From positions 28,466-92,465 of the forward strand of contig JAKQOG010000279.1 of the NCBI GenBank assembly GCA_029565395.1: a stretch of DNA of 64,000 bases, given 5' to 3'. Shown one piece after another: positions 18,322 to 27,309 of the stretch (positions are counted from its first letter, which is position 1; every line of letters starts with the position of its first letter). The DNA comes from Candidatus Hydrogenedentota bacterium (GTDB lineage: Bacteria; Hydrogenedentota; Hydrogenedentia; Hydrogenedentales; CAILVY01). The notes beneath the pieces are model-generated. The model ran no database searches, was not told the DNA's origin, and saw nothing but the letters and a program-made list of their open reading frames with translations. Position numbers and translations under genes: made by a program.

Positions 18322-18697
18322 AATGGCGCTCTTGTTATTGCGAAAAGCCGCTCAAGATGAGTTTACAGTGCGCAAATTGATAGATGATCCAGAATCGCCG
18401 GATGAGATAATTGGTTTTCACGCCCAACAAACCGTTGAGAAGTTATTGAAAGCTTTTTTGGGTGCATCGTGTATTCCATATCGAAAAACCCACAGTCTGC
18501 TTGAGTTAATTGACGTAATTTTGGATCATGGCTTTCCCCTGCCGAAAGAGTTCGAAGTGGTTCGAGTTTAAACACCTTTCGCCGTTGAATTTCGATATGA
18601 CGAGTTTTTACCCGATGCGGGCAGTACTCTTGACCGGAAAACCGTGTTACAGTATATAGAACAGGTCCGAAAATGGGTTGAATCGCAATTGTCCTGA
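18308..18697 (+). pseudogene. HEPN-domain protein (HepT-like) interrupted by an in-frame stop
   Basis: From the ATG at 18308 the frame encodes a HEPN domain (FHAQQTVEKLLKAFLG, YRKTHSLLELID) but stops at TAA 18569-18571 after 87 residues. The same frame continues without interruption to a TGA at 18695-18697, encoding TPFAVEFRYDEFLPDAGS and a last helix IEQVRKWVES, which is the normal C-terminal part of the family. Homologues usually have Leu-Thr-Pro at this place, so TAA for TTA (Leu) is the simple explanation. The gene is therefore a fresh nonsense mutant, or a sequencing error. The RxxxH-type RNase motif (R-K-T-H, short form) lies before the stop. Confidence 0.85.
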
Positions 18698-18761
18698 AGG
18701 TTAGGCATTGCGAAATCTTGACATGGATATTTTTGATTTGCTAGGATAGTTACACCAGTTG

Positions 18762-18837
<76 letters not shown>

Positions 18838-18847
18838 TTTTCTTTTG

Positions 18848-18924
18848 GGGCCGTTAGCTCAGCTTGGTAGAGCAGGTGACTCTTAATCACAAGGTCGCAG
18901 GTTCGACTCCTGCACGGCCCACCA
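18848..18924 (+). tRNA. tRNA-Lys (CTT)
   Basis: Acceptor stem GGGCCGT pairs with ACGGCCC (18914-18920). The anticodon loop ACTCTTAATC gives CTT, reading AAG. T-arm AGGTTCGACTCCT and an encoded CCA (18922-18924). It lies 10 bases after the tRNA-Gly. Confidence 0.95.
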
Positions 18925-18984
18925 GAAACTACCCCGCGGCGCTGCCGATTTGATAGAATAGAGTGTTTAGGATACGGCCAACGC

Positions 18985-19069
18985 GGGCGAGTGGCGGAAT
19001 TGGCAGACGCGCTGGACTTAGGATCCAGTACCGCAAGGTGTGCGGGTTCAACTCCCGCCTCGCCCACCA
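18985..19069 (+). tRNA. tRNA-Leu (TAG)
   Basis: Acceptor stem GGGCGAG pairs with CTCGCCC (19059-19065). The anticodon loop in GGACTTAGGATCC gives TAG, reading CTA. There is a long class II variable arm (TACCGCAAGGTG) and an encoded CCA. It ends 25 bases before the trigger factor start, so tRNAs and tig may share a transcript. Confidence 0.96.
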
Positions 19070-19093
19070 ACCTGTGAGTGAATGAAGGATACC

Positions 19094-20602
19094 ATGAGCG
19101 ACCAGGAAAAGAATGAGATGGAAGGCGCGGCTGACGCGGCCGCCACAACGGAAGACCCCCACGAACACGAACATGATCACGAACATGATCATGAACATGA
19201 ACATGGTCATAAACATGGCCATGAACATGAAAAAGAGGAAGAAGAAAAATTCGAGTTCGTGGAAGAACCGAGCTTTGATGTGAACTATAAGGGCGATTGC
19301 GCCTATGAAGTAAAAGTCAGCATTGCGCCGTCGAATGAAAAGAAGCAGGCGGAAAAGCTGCTGGACGACCTTCAGGAAGACGCGGAAATGCCCGGGTTCC
19401 GTAAAGGCCGGGCGCCCCGCCGCCTCTTGGAGAAAAAATTCGGCAAAGCCCTGCGTGGCGATGCCACCGAGAAACTTATAAGCGCGGCCTTCAAAAAGCT
19501 CGTGGAAGAAAAAAAGTTGCGGCCCATCCAAACCCCACAGATTGACGGGCTTGAGAATGTGCTGGAACGTCCGGAAGACGCACCCCTGAGTTTCACAATG
19601 TCCTTTGAGGTTGCTCCAAAATGCGAACTGGGCAAATACCGGGGCATCGCCCTCGAATGCCCGATCCGCAAGGTGGAAGAAAAAGATATCACGGACGCCT
19701 TAGACCGCATGCGGAACCGGTTCGCACTGTATGAGCCGGTTGATAAAAGAAGCAAAGCGAAAGAGGGCGACCAAGTCATTATTGATTTCAAAGGCACGGT
19801 GGACGGTCAAGAATTCGCGGGCGGCGCGGCGGAAAGTTATCCTTACATCCTGGGATCCAAGCGGTTCTTCCCGGAATTTGAGACCGCGCTATTGGGCGTG
19901 AAACCAGGACAGGAAGTCAATTGCACGGTAGCCTTTCCCGGTGATTATTCCAATGCGCAACTGGCGGGGAAAAACGCCGAATTTATAATCAACGTGTCCG
20001 AAGTAAAACGCAAAAAAGCGCCTGAGTTGAATGATGAATTCGCTAAAATGGCCGGCGTGGAAAGCGCTGAGGCGCTGAAAGAACGCGTGTCGAATGATTT
20101 GCGCAAGAGCGTGGAGGACGCCGCGAAGCAGGTAGTGGAGAGCCGTGCACTCCAGGCCATCATTGATGACAGCACCTTTGAACTGCCCAAGAGCCTGGTC
20201 AAAGAGGTTTCTGACGATTATTACGACCAGGAACTCAAGCGGTTGCGCGAGGTGCGCATGCCTCATTCTGAAATTGAAGCGAAAGAAGAAGAAATCCGCA
20301 AGGACTGCGAAGCGCGCGCATTGCGTTCCATAAAATCCCTCGTTGCGATTAATGAAATCGGCGCCGCGGAAGGCGTTGAAGTCACGGAAGAAGATTTTGA
20401 AAAAGAGGCGGAGGCAATTGTGAGCCGCACAGGCATGGGCTTGGACGTGGTGAAACGGTATCTGAGCGAAGACAAAAGCCGCGACGATGTGAGCGACCGT
20501 ATCTTCCGCCAAAAGACAGTGGCGATTATCGTGGATAACGCCCAAGTCACCCACAAAGAACTGTCCGCTGAAGACTGGGAAAAGGAACTCGAAAATGTCT
20601 AG
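19094..20602 (+). CDS. tig: Trigger factor with His-rich N-terminal extension
   Basis: 502 residues from ATG 19094, which has AAGGA five bases before it (an upstream ATG at 19082 is in frame). Before the normal start of the family lies an extension of about 50 residues. It is made largely of His-Glu and His-Asp pairs (HEHEHDHEHDHEHEHGHKHG region) and looks like a metal-binding tail. The ribosome-docking signature GFRKGRAPRR follows, then an FKBP-type prolyl isomerase domain (GDQVIIDFKGTVDGQEFAGG) and the helical chaperone domain. Trigger factor binds nascent chains at the ribosome exit. The gene overlaps clpP by 8 bases and heads the tig-clpP-clpX-lon group. Confidence 0.96.
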   Translation: MSDQEKNEMEGAADAAATTEDPHEHEHDHEHDHEHEHGHKHGHEHEKEEEEKFEFVEEPSFDVNYKGDCAYEVKVSIAPSNEKKQAEKLLDDLQEDAEMPGFRKGRAPRRLLEKKFGKALRGDATEKLISAAFKKLVEEKKLRPIQTPQIDGLENVLERPEDAPLSFTMSFEVAPKCELGKYRGIALECPIRKVEEKDITDALDRMRNRFALYEPVDKRSKAKEGDQVIIDFKGTVDGQEFAGGAAESYPYILGSKRFFPEFETALLGVKPGQEVNCTVAFPGDYSNAQLAGKNAEFIINVSEVKRKKAPELNDEFAKMAGVESAEALKERVSNDLRKSVEDAAKQVVESRALQAIIDDSTFELPKSLVKEVSDDYYDQELKRLREVRMPHSEIEAKEEEIRKDCEARALRSIKSLVAINEIGAAEGVEVTEEDFEKEAEAIVSRTGMGLDVVKRYLSEDKSRDDVSDRIFRQKTVAIIVDNAQVTHKELSAEDWEKELENV

Positions 20603-21251
20603 TCACGATCCCGCGGAGGTGCTGGTCCGGCATGCGGCGGATTTGACGGGAAATACACCGGTCGATCCCAAAGCCGTGACAATTTATGAGCAAACCAGCC
20701 GCGGCGACCGGCCCTACGACATCTATTCCCGGTTATTGGCGGACCGGATTATCTTTCTCGGCATGCCCATCGACGATTATGTAGCGAATTATATCATCGC
20801 GCAATTGCTCTTCCTGGAAGCGGAAGATCCCGATAAGGATATCAACCTGTATATCAATACGCCGGGTGGCAGCGTAACCGCCGGTTTGGCTATTTATGAC
20901 ACCATGCAATTCATCCGGCCCGATATCGCCACCATTTGCCTTGGGCAAGCCTCCAGTATGGGCGCCGTCCTGATGGCCGCAGGCCGTAAAGGTAAACGCT
21001 TTGCCCTGCCCTATTCCCGCTTCCTCCTGCACCAATTGGTCGGCGGAGTCCAGGGACAAGCCACCGATATCGATATCCAGGCCCGTGAAATCGTCCGCAT
21101 CGGCGAGATGATAGACGAGATCCTGGTCAACCACACCGGCCAACCCATTGAAGTTATCCAGCGCGATAGCGACCGCGATTTCTTCATGAATGCACAGGAA
21201 GCTAAAGATTACGGCTTGGTCGACGAAATCCTGACACGCCAAAAACGATAG
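20595..21251 (+). CDS. clpP: ATP-dependent Clp protease proteolytic subunit
   Basis: 218 residues. Family order is intact: IYSRLLADRIIFLG, YINTPGGSVTAGLAIYDTM, catalytic Ser in GQASSMGAVLMAAG and catalytic His in RFLLHQ, with the third residue, Asp, in the expected segment after it. The 14-subunit barrel degrades proteins unfolded by ClpX. AAGGAA lies 8 bases before the start, inside the end of tig. Confidence 0.97.
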   Translation: MSSHDPAEVLVRHAADLTGNTPVDPKAVTIYEQTSRGDRPYDIYSRLLADRIIFLGMPIDDYVANYIIAQLLFLEAEDPDKDINLYINTPGGSVTAGLAIYDTMQFIRPDIATICLGQASSMGAVLMAAGRKGKRFALPYSRFLLHQLVGGVQGQATDIDIQAREIVRIGEMIDEILVNHTGQPIEVIQRDSDRDFFMNAQEAKDYGLVDEILTRQKR

Positions 21252-21368
21252 GCTGGGAACTCCTTACGCCCTATCAAGATTTATATAACAGGGTGGGATT
21301 TGACCCAGCCCGGGGTTAAATGGCACAATTCCAGGTGATGATGATGGTGATGAAGCAGAGGAAAACTA

Positions 21369-21398
21369 TTGACAAAACGGCGAGTAAAGTGATATATT
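21369..21398 (+). promoter_or_regulatory. Sigma-70 promoter of clpX
   Basis: TTGACA at 21369-21374 and TATATT at 21393-21398 with an 18-base spacer, in the 204-base clpP-clpX gap; about 50 bases before the leader that ends in GGGAGG and the clpX ATG. It suggests clpX can be expressed apart from tig-clpP. Confidence 0.7.
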
Positions 21399-21455
21399 TA
21401 CTAGTGGCCATGCCGCCCCAATAACGGGGAGGCGGCCCAACTATGGGAGGTCTGT

Positions 21456-22736
21456 ATGGCCCCACAGCGCACGCGCAATGATGTTCCTACGTGTTCCTTT
21501 TGTGGCAAACGCCATGATGAGGTCAATAAGCTCATTGCAGGCCCCGATGTCAACATCTGTGACGAATGCGTGCGGTTATGCGGCGAAATCGTGGCTGAGG
21601 ATCGTGCCCGGAAAGGGGGCGCCCGGGCCATGCGCGTCCCTACCCCCCACGAAATCAAGGATTTCCTGGATCAGTATTGCGTGGGGCAGGAACATGCAAA
21701 ACGGGTGTTATCGGTAGCGGTTCACAACCATTACAAGCGAATTGCCTCGGGCGGTGAAATCGACGGGGTTGAAATACAGAAATCGAACGTTTTACTGATT
21801 GGTCCTTCGGGCTGTGGAAAAACCTTGTTGGCGGAAACCTTGGCACGGATGTTGGACGTGCCGTTTGCCGTGGTGGATGCGACCACTCTGACAGAAGCGG
21901 GGTATGTGGGCGATGACGTGGAAAACGTCATCCTTAAGTTGTTGCAGGCGGCGGACTTCGACCAAGCGCGCGCGGAAATGGGCATTGTATACATTGACGA
22001 AGTAGACAAGTTGTCCCGCAAGAGCGACAGCCCCTCGATTACACGCGACGTATCCGGTGAAGGCGTACAGCAAGCACTGCTAAAAATTTTAGAAGGCACA
22101 GTGGCAAATGTACCGCCACAAGGCGGGCGTAAGCACCCGCAGCAGGAATGCATCCAGGTGGATACCCGCAATATCCTGTTCATATGCGGCGGTGCGTTTA
22201 ATGGTCTCGAAAAAACCATTGAAAAGCGCCTGGGCTCCAACGTAATTGGCTTCAATGCGGAGATTAAGTCCAAAAGACACCGCAAAATCGGTGAATTATT
22301 GCTCCAAATCCGCCCGGAAGACCTGATTAAATTCGGCATGATTCCCGAGTTCTGCGGACGCCTTCCCATCATTGCCACGCTTCATGAATTGACCGATGAG
22401 GACCTGATTCGCATCCTGGTGGAGCCGAAAAACGCCCTCACCCGCCAGTACGAAAAATTATTCCAACTGGAAAATGTGACGTTACGTTTTCCAGAGGAGA
22501 CGATTGCTGCCATTGCCAACCGTGCCATCCAACTCGATACGGGCGCCCGTGGTCTGCGCAGCATCCTCGAAGAGGTTATGCTGGGCGTAATGTTCGATAT
22601 CCCCTCCCGCAAGGATGTGAAGGAATGCGTGATTACACCGGGCGTAATCCTCAAGCAGGAAGAACCTCTGCTGGTTTATGAGCACGAAGCGAACGTGCGT
22701 TCCATCGATCTTTCTCAAAAATCCGCTACCGCGTAA
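21456..22736 (+). CDS. clpX: ATP-dependent Clp protease ATP-binding subunit ClpX
   Basis: 426 residues. N-terminal zinc-binding domain with two Cys pairs (CSFCGK and CDECVRLC). AAA+ domain with Walker A GPSGCGKTLLAE, Walker B IVYIDEVDKL, and the pore loop and sensor regions of ClpX (SVTRDVSGEGVQQALLKI type). ClpX unfolds tagged proteins and feeds them to ClpP; the partner gene is directly upstream. GGGAGG seven bases before the ATG is a strong ribosome site. Confidence 0.97.
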   Translation: MAPQRTRNDVPTCSFCGKRHDEVNKLIAGPDVNICDECVRLCGEIVAEDRARKGGARAMRVPTPHEIKDFLDQYCVGQEHAKRVLSVAVHNHYKRIASGGEIDGVEIQKSNVLLIGPSGCGKTLLAETLARMLDVPFAVVDATTLTEAGYVGDDVENVILKLLQAADFDQARAEMGIVYIDEVDKLSRKSDSPSITRDVSGEGVQQALLKILEGTVANVPPQGGRKHPQQECIQVDTRNILFICGGAFNGLEKTIEKRLGSNVIGFNAEIKSKRHRKIGELLLQIRPEDLIKFGMIPEFCGRLPIIATLHELTDEDLIRILVEPKNALTRQYEKLFQLENVTLRFPEETIAAIANRAIQLDTGARGLRSILEEVMLGVMFDIPSRKDVKECVITPGVILKQEEPLLVYEHEANVRSIDLSQKSATA

Positions 22737-22768
22737 TCGGAACACCCCTTTCCTTTTCTATTCCCAAC

Positions 22769-22788
22769 CCGATAGAGTATACTATCGG
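22769..22788. promoter_or_regulatory. Inverted repeat upstream of lon, possible operator
   Basis: CCGATAG-AGTATA-CTATCGG: perfect 7-bp arms around 6 bases, overlapping a TATACT sequence, 80 bases before lon. No T-run follows, so it is more like an operator than the clpX terminator. Function is inference. Confidence 0.35.
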
Positions 22789-22868
22789 CATTCCTTGAAT
22801 TTATTAAGGCCGATCATGGCGCTGTTGTCTTTATAAGTGTTTTTCTTGACTGTAGTTGGAGACTCTGT

Positions 22869-25211
22869 ATGCCCCGAAAACCGCGTGCGAAAAAAGAGCG
22901 CACCTTTCGTTTGCCCTTATTGCCATTAAAAGACGTGGTGGTCTTTCCACGGATGATTGTACCGTTGCTGGTGGGCCGACCAGGCTCGCTCAATGCCATT
23001 GAGGAGAGCCTGGCGGAAGATACGCCGCTGTTCCTCTGCACGCAGCGGGACGCGGCCATTGAAGAGCCCAAAGGCGAGAATATGTATGTGGTTGGGGTAG
23101 GGGCGAAGGTGCATCAAACCCTCCGCATGCCGGATGGCACCATGAAGATTGTGGTGGAGGGGCTGGGCCGGGGGTTCGTCACGGAATTTATCTTCGGGCC
23201 GGATTTTGGCGAGGCCGTGGTACGCCAAATCGATTCCACCGTTCCCCCTGATACGGAATTGGAAGGCCTCACCCGCGCCGCCTTGAGTCAGTTTGAGGAA
23301 TATACCAAGCAGAGTCAGCGCGTGGCCCCGGAAATCCTTTCCACCATTCAGGGAATGAGCGAAGCCGATGCCATGGCGGATACCTTGTGCGCGTACTTGC
23401 CTGTGCGTGTCGAGGAACGCCAAGAACTCCTGGAGATCCTGGAGGTGGACAAGCGGCTTGAACGCATTTGTCAGTTGCTGATGCGCGAGAATGATTTGCT
23501 GCGCATCGAAAATACTGTACGGGATCGGGTCCGCGAGCAGATGGAACGCGGCCAGCGCGATCATTATCTGCATGAACATCTGCGGGCGATTCAGCAGGAG
23601 TTGGGCGGGCACGAGGACGGTATGGGCAATGAATTCGGGGAAATGCGCGCCCTGATTGACAAAGCCAACATGCCTCCGGAGGTGAAAGAGAAAGCCGACC
23701 GGGAATATGTGCGGTATGAGCGCATGTCCTCCATGAGCCCGGAAAGCGCGGTTATCCGCAGCTATCTTGAGTGGCTGTGCGACATGCCCTGGGACAAACG
23801 CACGGAAGATGCCCTCGCTCTTGATGTAGCGCAGAAAGTGCTTGATGAAGACCATTACGGCCTGGAAAAGGTGAAAGAACGCATTTTGGAATTTCTGGCC
23901 GTTCGAAAGCTGAGCAACACGGTTAAAGGCCCTATTCTCTGCCTGGTGGGTCCTCCCGGCGTGGGGAAAACCTCGCTTGGTCAGTCTATTGCCCGGGCGA
24001 TGCAACGCGAGTTCGTCCGGGTATCTCTCGGCGGCGTCCGGGATGAAGCGGAAATACGGGGTCACCGGCGCACATACATAGGCGCCTTGCCCGGACGCAT
24101 CATTCAGAGCATGAAAAAGGTCAAGGTGAAAAATCCCGTATTTATGCTGGATGAAGTGGACAAAATGGCCGTGGACTTTCGGGGCGACCCGTCCTCGGCG
24201 CTGCTGGAAGTGCTTGACCCCGCTCAGAACAAAATGTTCAGTGATCACTATCTCGAAGTGGAATTCGATCTCTCCGAAGTATTTTTCATTTGTACCGCCA
24301 ACAGTGAATATGACATCCCGTACGCCCTGCATGACCGGATGGAAATCGTGCGTCTGCCCGGCTATACCATGCATGAGAAGGAGCAAATCGCCCGCCTTTT
24401 CCTGATCCCCCGCCAGATGGAACAATGCGGTCTCAAATCGGAACATGTCGATATAACTAATGAGGCCATGGATACTCTGATTCAGCGGTATACCCGCGAG
24501 GCCGGCGTACGCGAACTCGAACGGCAAATCGCGAACATTTTCCGCAAAGTAGCCCGGAAAGTAGTGTCAAATGAAGTTTCAGATCGATGGAGTGTGGATG
24601 CCGCACGGGTGATAGATCTGCTCGGCCCCCCTCCCTACAGTGCATTGCGCGCGGAGGTCCAGCCGCAGATCGGTGTTGCCATCGGCATGGCATGGACCCA
24701 ATCCGGCGGGGACATTCTGACCATCGAAACCAGCATCATGAAGGGCAAGGGAAAACTGACCCTGACTGGGCAACTGGGCGAGGTCATGAAGGAATCGGCC
24801 TCGGCGGGATATACCTACCTGCGTGCAAATGCCGCCGAGTTGAAGATACCGGCGGATTTTTACAAAAACACGGACATCCACGTCCATGTGCCGGAAGGCG
24901 CTATCCCAAAAGACGGTCCTTCCGCCGGGGTTACCTTGGTCACCTCCATGCTTTCCGCGCTCACCACCAAGCCCCCGAAAGGCGCCTTGTCCATGACCGG
25001 AGAGATCACCCTCCGAGGCCGGGTATTGCCTGTCGGGGGGATTAAAGAAAAAGTTCTGGCCGCACACCGGGCCGGTATCCGGCAGATTATATTGCCCAAG
25101 GAAAATGAAAAAGATTTCCCGGATATTCCCGAAGAAGTACGGCAGGATATAGAATTCACATTGGTAGAGAATCTTGCCGAAGTGCTGGCAATTGCGTTCC
25201 CATGGGAATAG
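22869..25211 (+). CDS. lon: ATP-dependent protease Lon
   Basis: 780 residues, standard LonA. The N-terminal substrate-binding domain begins LPLLPLKDVVVFPRMIVPL. The AAA+ module has Walker A GPPGVGKTSLG and Walker B VFMLDEVDKM. The protease domain has the catalytic Ser in PKDGPSAGVTL and the catalytic Lys in GGIKEKVLAAHRAG. Lon degrades misfolded and some regulatory proteins in the cytosol. GGAG eight bases before the ATG. It follows clpX after 132 bases and overlaps or abuts engB. Confidence 0.97.
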   Translation: MPRKPRAKKERTFRLPLLPLKDVVVFPRMIVPLLVGRPGSLNAIEESLAEDTPLFLCTQRDAAIEEPKGENMYVVGVGAKVHQTLRMPDGTMKIVVEGLGRGFVTEFIFGPDFGEAVVRQIDSTVPPDTELEGLTRAALSQFEEYTKQSQRVAPEILSTIQGMSEADAMADTLCAYLPVRVEERQELLEILEVDKRLERICQLLMRENDLLRIENTVRDRVREQMERGQRDHYLHEHLRAIQQELGGHEDGMGNEFGEMRALIDKANMPPEVKEKADREYVRYERMSSMSPESAVIRSYLEWLCDMPWDKRTEDALALDVAQKVLDEDHYGLEKVKERILEFLAVRKLSNTVKGPILCLVGPPGVGKTSLGQSIARAMQREFVRVSLGGVRDEAEIRGHRRTYIGALPGRIIQSMKKVKVKNPVFMLDEVDKMAVDFRGDPSSALLEVLDPAQNKMFSDHYLEVEFDLSEVFFICTANSEYDIPYALHDRMEIVRLPGYTMHEKEQIARLFLIPRQMEQCGLKSEHVDITNEAMDTLIQRYTREAGVRELERQIANIFRKVARKVVSNEVSDRWSVDAARVIDLLGPPPYSALRAEVQPQIGVAIGMAWTQSGGDILTIETSIMKGKGKLTLTGQLGEVMKESASAGYTYLRANAAELKIPADFYKNTDIHVHVPEGAIPKDGPSAGVTLVTSMLSALTTKPPKGALSMTGEITLRGRVLPVGGIKEKVLAAHRAGIRQIILPKENEKDFPDIPEEVRQDIEFTLVENLAEVLAIAFPWE

Positions 25212-25249
25212 TGGATTCACACGGACTAACACGGACTGGCGCTGAAGAC

Positions 25250-25858
25250 ATGAGAATGCAGTACGCAAAATTTCTCAAAAGCACGCTGAATGCGGCGGAT
25301 TTCCCGAAAGATCGCCGCCCGGAAATCGCATTTTTAGGGCGATCGAATGTGGGAAAATCTTCGCTCTTGAATACGTTGCTGGGGCAAAAGAATCTGGCCA
25401 AAACCAGCAGTACGCCGGGCAAAACACAAACCATTAATTTTTTCGATGTGAACGGCGAGGTCTATTTTGTCGATTTGCCCGGATACGGCTATGCCGAAGT
25501 GCCCAGGCATCTCAAACACGCATGGAACCAGGTGATGGTGGATTATCTGAAGACGCGGAAGGAGTTGCGGCTGGCCGTATCGCTCTTGGATGCCCGGCAC
25601 GCGCCGCCGGATCATGACGCGCACATGCTGGAGATTCTTGAGGAGGCGGAAGTTCCCACGCTTCTGGTGGCCACCAAAATCGATAAAGTGCCCCGCGGAC
25701 AGCGCAAGCAGCATTTGGAACGTATTCGCAAAACGTTGCATTTGGATTCCGATTTGCTCATCATTCCCTTTTCCTCGGTCACCCGCGAGGGTGTTCGGGA
25801 TCTCTGGCAGGTGATCGAAGAAACGCTCCGCAACGATCGTTTGGAGGATGAAGAATAA
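25250..25858 (+). CDS. engB: Ribosome biogenesis GTPase EngB (YsxC/YihA)
   Basis: 202 residues from ATG 25250; an ATG at 25202 inside the end of lon adds 16 residues that do not look like the family. The start at 25250 gives the usual N-terminus (YAKFLKSTLNAADFP). GTPase motifs: G1 GRSNVGKSS, G2 region SSTPGKTQTINFF, G3 DLPGYGYAEV and G4 ATKIDK. EngB helps assemble the large ribosomal subunit. The bases between the two candidate starts contain the phrase CACGGACTAACACGGACT, an internal direct repeat that looks like intergenic filler and supports the later start. Confidence 0.93.
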   Translation: MRMQYAKFLKSTLNAADFPKDRRPEIAFLGRSNVGKSSLLNTLLGQKNLAKTSSTPGKTQTINFFDVNGEVYFVDLPGYGYAEVPRHLKHAWNQVMVDYLKTRKELRLAVSLLDARHAPPDHDAHMLEILEEAEVPTLLVATKIDKVPRGQRKQHLERIRKTLHLDSDLLIIPFSSVTREGVRDLWQVIEETLRNDRLEDEE

Positions 25859-25886
25859 CAGCGTTATTAAGCAGGGAGGTCATAGC

Positions 25887-27158
25887 ATGAAGACGGTGAC
25901 ACGGCGGGAATTTGTGAGAGACAGTGGAATCGTTCTGATGACTGCCGGAGCCTTCCAGGGGGCATGGGCGCAGCCCAGCGAACGGGTCCGGCATGCGGTG
26001 ATCGGTTTGGGCGGTCAGGGAAGGCGGCATGCAAAAGTATTTGGCTCGTTTCCGGACTGTGAACTTGTGGCAATATGCGATGTGGATCCCAAGCGCCGGG
26101 CAAAAGCCCTGGAAGAGATTCCAAAAGCGGATACAGTAAAGCAGTATGAAGATTACCGGAAGGTGCTTAACGATACGAGCATTGATACGGTGAGCATTGC
26201 CACGCCGGACCATTGGCATACTCCGATAGCCATCGCGGCAATGAAGGCGGGGAAACATGTCTATGTGGAAAAGCCCTGTTGTCATAATGTACATGAGGGG
26301 CGGGTGCTTCTGGAAGCCGCGAAGAAGTATGGCAAGTGCGTACAACATGGCACACAAGGCAGGAGCGGCGAAGGTATTCAAATTGCTGTTGATTATCTCC
26401 GTGCGGGCAATCTCGGCTCGGTGCGAATGGCGAAAGCCATAAACCATCAGTTGCGTCAGGCGATAGGCCGTGCAGAAGAGAGCGAGCCCCCGGAAGGGGT
26501 CAATTACGATATGTGGCTGGGACCCGCCCCGATCCACCGATTTACGTTGAACCGCTGGCACTACAACTGGCATTGGTTTTGGGATTACGGCTGCGGGGAT
26601 TTGGGGAACGACGGGATTCATCAGGTGGACGAAGCCCGTTGGGGCCTCGGTGTGGGAATGCCCAAGGCCGTGAGTGCCTCCGGTGGTCAATTGTTTTATG
26701 ACGATGACCATGAAACACCCGATACGCAGGTGGTGACGTTCGAATTTGAAAAATGCTACCTGCTGTATGAAATGCGCTTGTGGACCGATTACCCCATGGA
26801 AGGGCATGACAACGGCGTGGTGTTTTACGGGGATAAGGGCACTGTTCATTTGGGCCGGAAAGGCAGCGAGGTTGAACTCATTGGCGAGGAACGGAAACTC
26901 ATTGGCAGTGGAGCGGATATCCAGGCCCACATACGGAATTTTCTGGATTGTGTGAAGGCAAATACCCCGGAGAAATTGAAAGCGCCCGCCTCCGAGGCGG
27001 TAATTTCCGCCACCTTGTGCCATTTGGGCAATATCGCGACGCGTGTTAGCCGGAAACTGCATTTTGACGCCGAGACTTGGACGTGTGGGGATGATCAGGA
27101 AGCGAACGCACTATTGAAACGCGCGTATCGCACAGGATATGAGCTTTTGGAAGTCTAG
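25887..27158 (+). CDS. Tat-exported Gfo/Idh/MocA-family oxidoreductase
   Basis: 423 residues from ATG 25887, chosen because the twin-arginine signal MKTVTRREFVRDSGIVLM then stands at the N-terminus. An NAD(P)-binding Rossmann fold follows (VIGLGGQGRRHAKVF), with the family's EKPCCHN block carrying the conserved Lys of the E-K-P motif, and the C-terminal alpha/beta domain with DYGCGDLGNDGIHQVDEARW. Exported members are abundant in PVC-type bacteria and thought to act on sugars or sugar acids in the periplasm; the exact substrate is unknown. The track of nearby genes (sulfatase, MFS transporter, DUF6807) supports a carbohydrate role. Confidence 0.92.
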   Translation: MKTVTRREFVRDSGIVLMTAGAFQGAWAQPSERVRHAVIGLGGQGRRHAKVFGSFPDCELVAICDVDPKRRAKALEEIPKADTVKQYEDYRKVLNDTSIDTVSIATPDHWHTPIAIAAMKAGKHVYVEKPCCHNVHEGRVLLEAAKKYGKCVQHGTQGRSGEGIQIAVDYLRAGNLGSVRMAKAINHQLRQAIGRAEESEPPEGVNYDMWLGPAPIHRFTLNRWHYNWHWFWDYGCGDLGNDGIHQVDEARWGLGVGMPKAVSASGGQLFYDDDHETPDTQVVTFEFEKCYLLYEMRLWTDYPMEGHDNGVVFYGDKGTVHLGRKGSEVELIGEERKLIGSGADIQAHIRNFLDCVKANTPEKLKAPASEAVISATLCHLGNIATRVSRKLHFDAETWTCGDDQEANALLKRAYRTGYELLEV

Positions 27159-27181
27159 GGCTTCTTATGTTTTAATTGCTA

Positions 27182-27211
27182 CCTCTTTCTTTTCACGAGA
27201 AAAGAAAGAGG
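27182..27211. terminator. Perfect 13-bp hairpin between convergent genes
   Basis: CCTCTTTCTTTTC-ACGA-GAAAAGAAAGAGG, between the convergent Gfo/Idh gene and sulfatase gene. Neither side has a clean T-run directly after the stem, so it may be a dispersed repeat as well as a bidirectional stop; a decayed relative (TTCGTTTCACGGGAAAAGAAAC) sits at about 30221-30242, also between genes. Confidence 0.45.
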
Positions 27212-27309
27212 CAAAGAAAAGCGATATTTTTCTCTCTGATTAGGAAATCATATTCGTATTTATCGTGTGATAAGTTATAATGCATTAGTCGCAATGTGGC
27301 GGGCGTGTC

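Noticed and set aside
22926..24527. 533-codon open frame on the minus strand opposite lon
   Set aside because: Runs exactly opposite the lon protease gene, whose domains are complete; it has no domain likeness and is a by-product of codon use.
25779..27062. 427-codon open frame on the minus strand opposite the Gfo/Idh gene
   Set aside because: Shadow; no signature or ribosome site.
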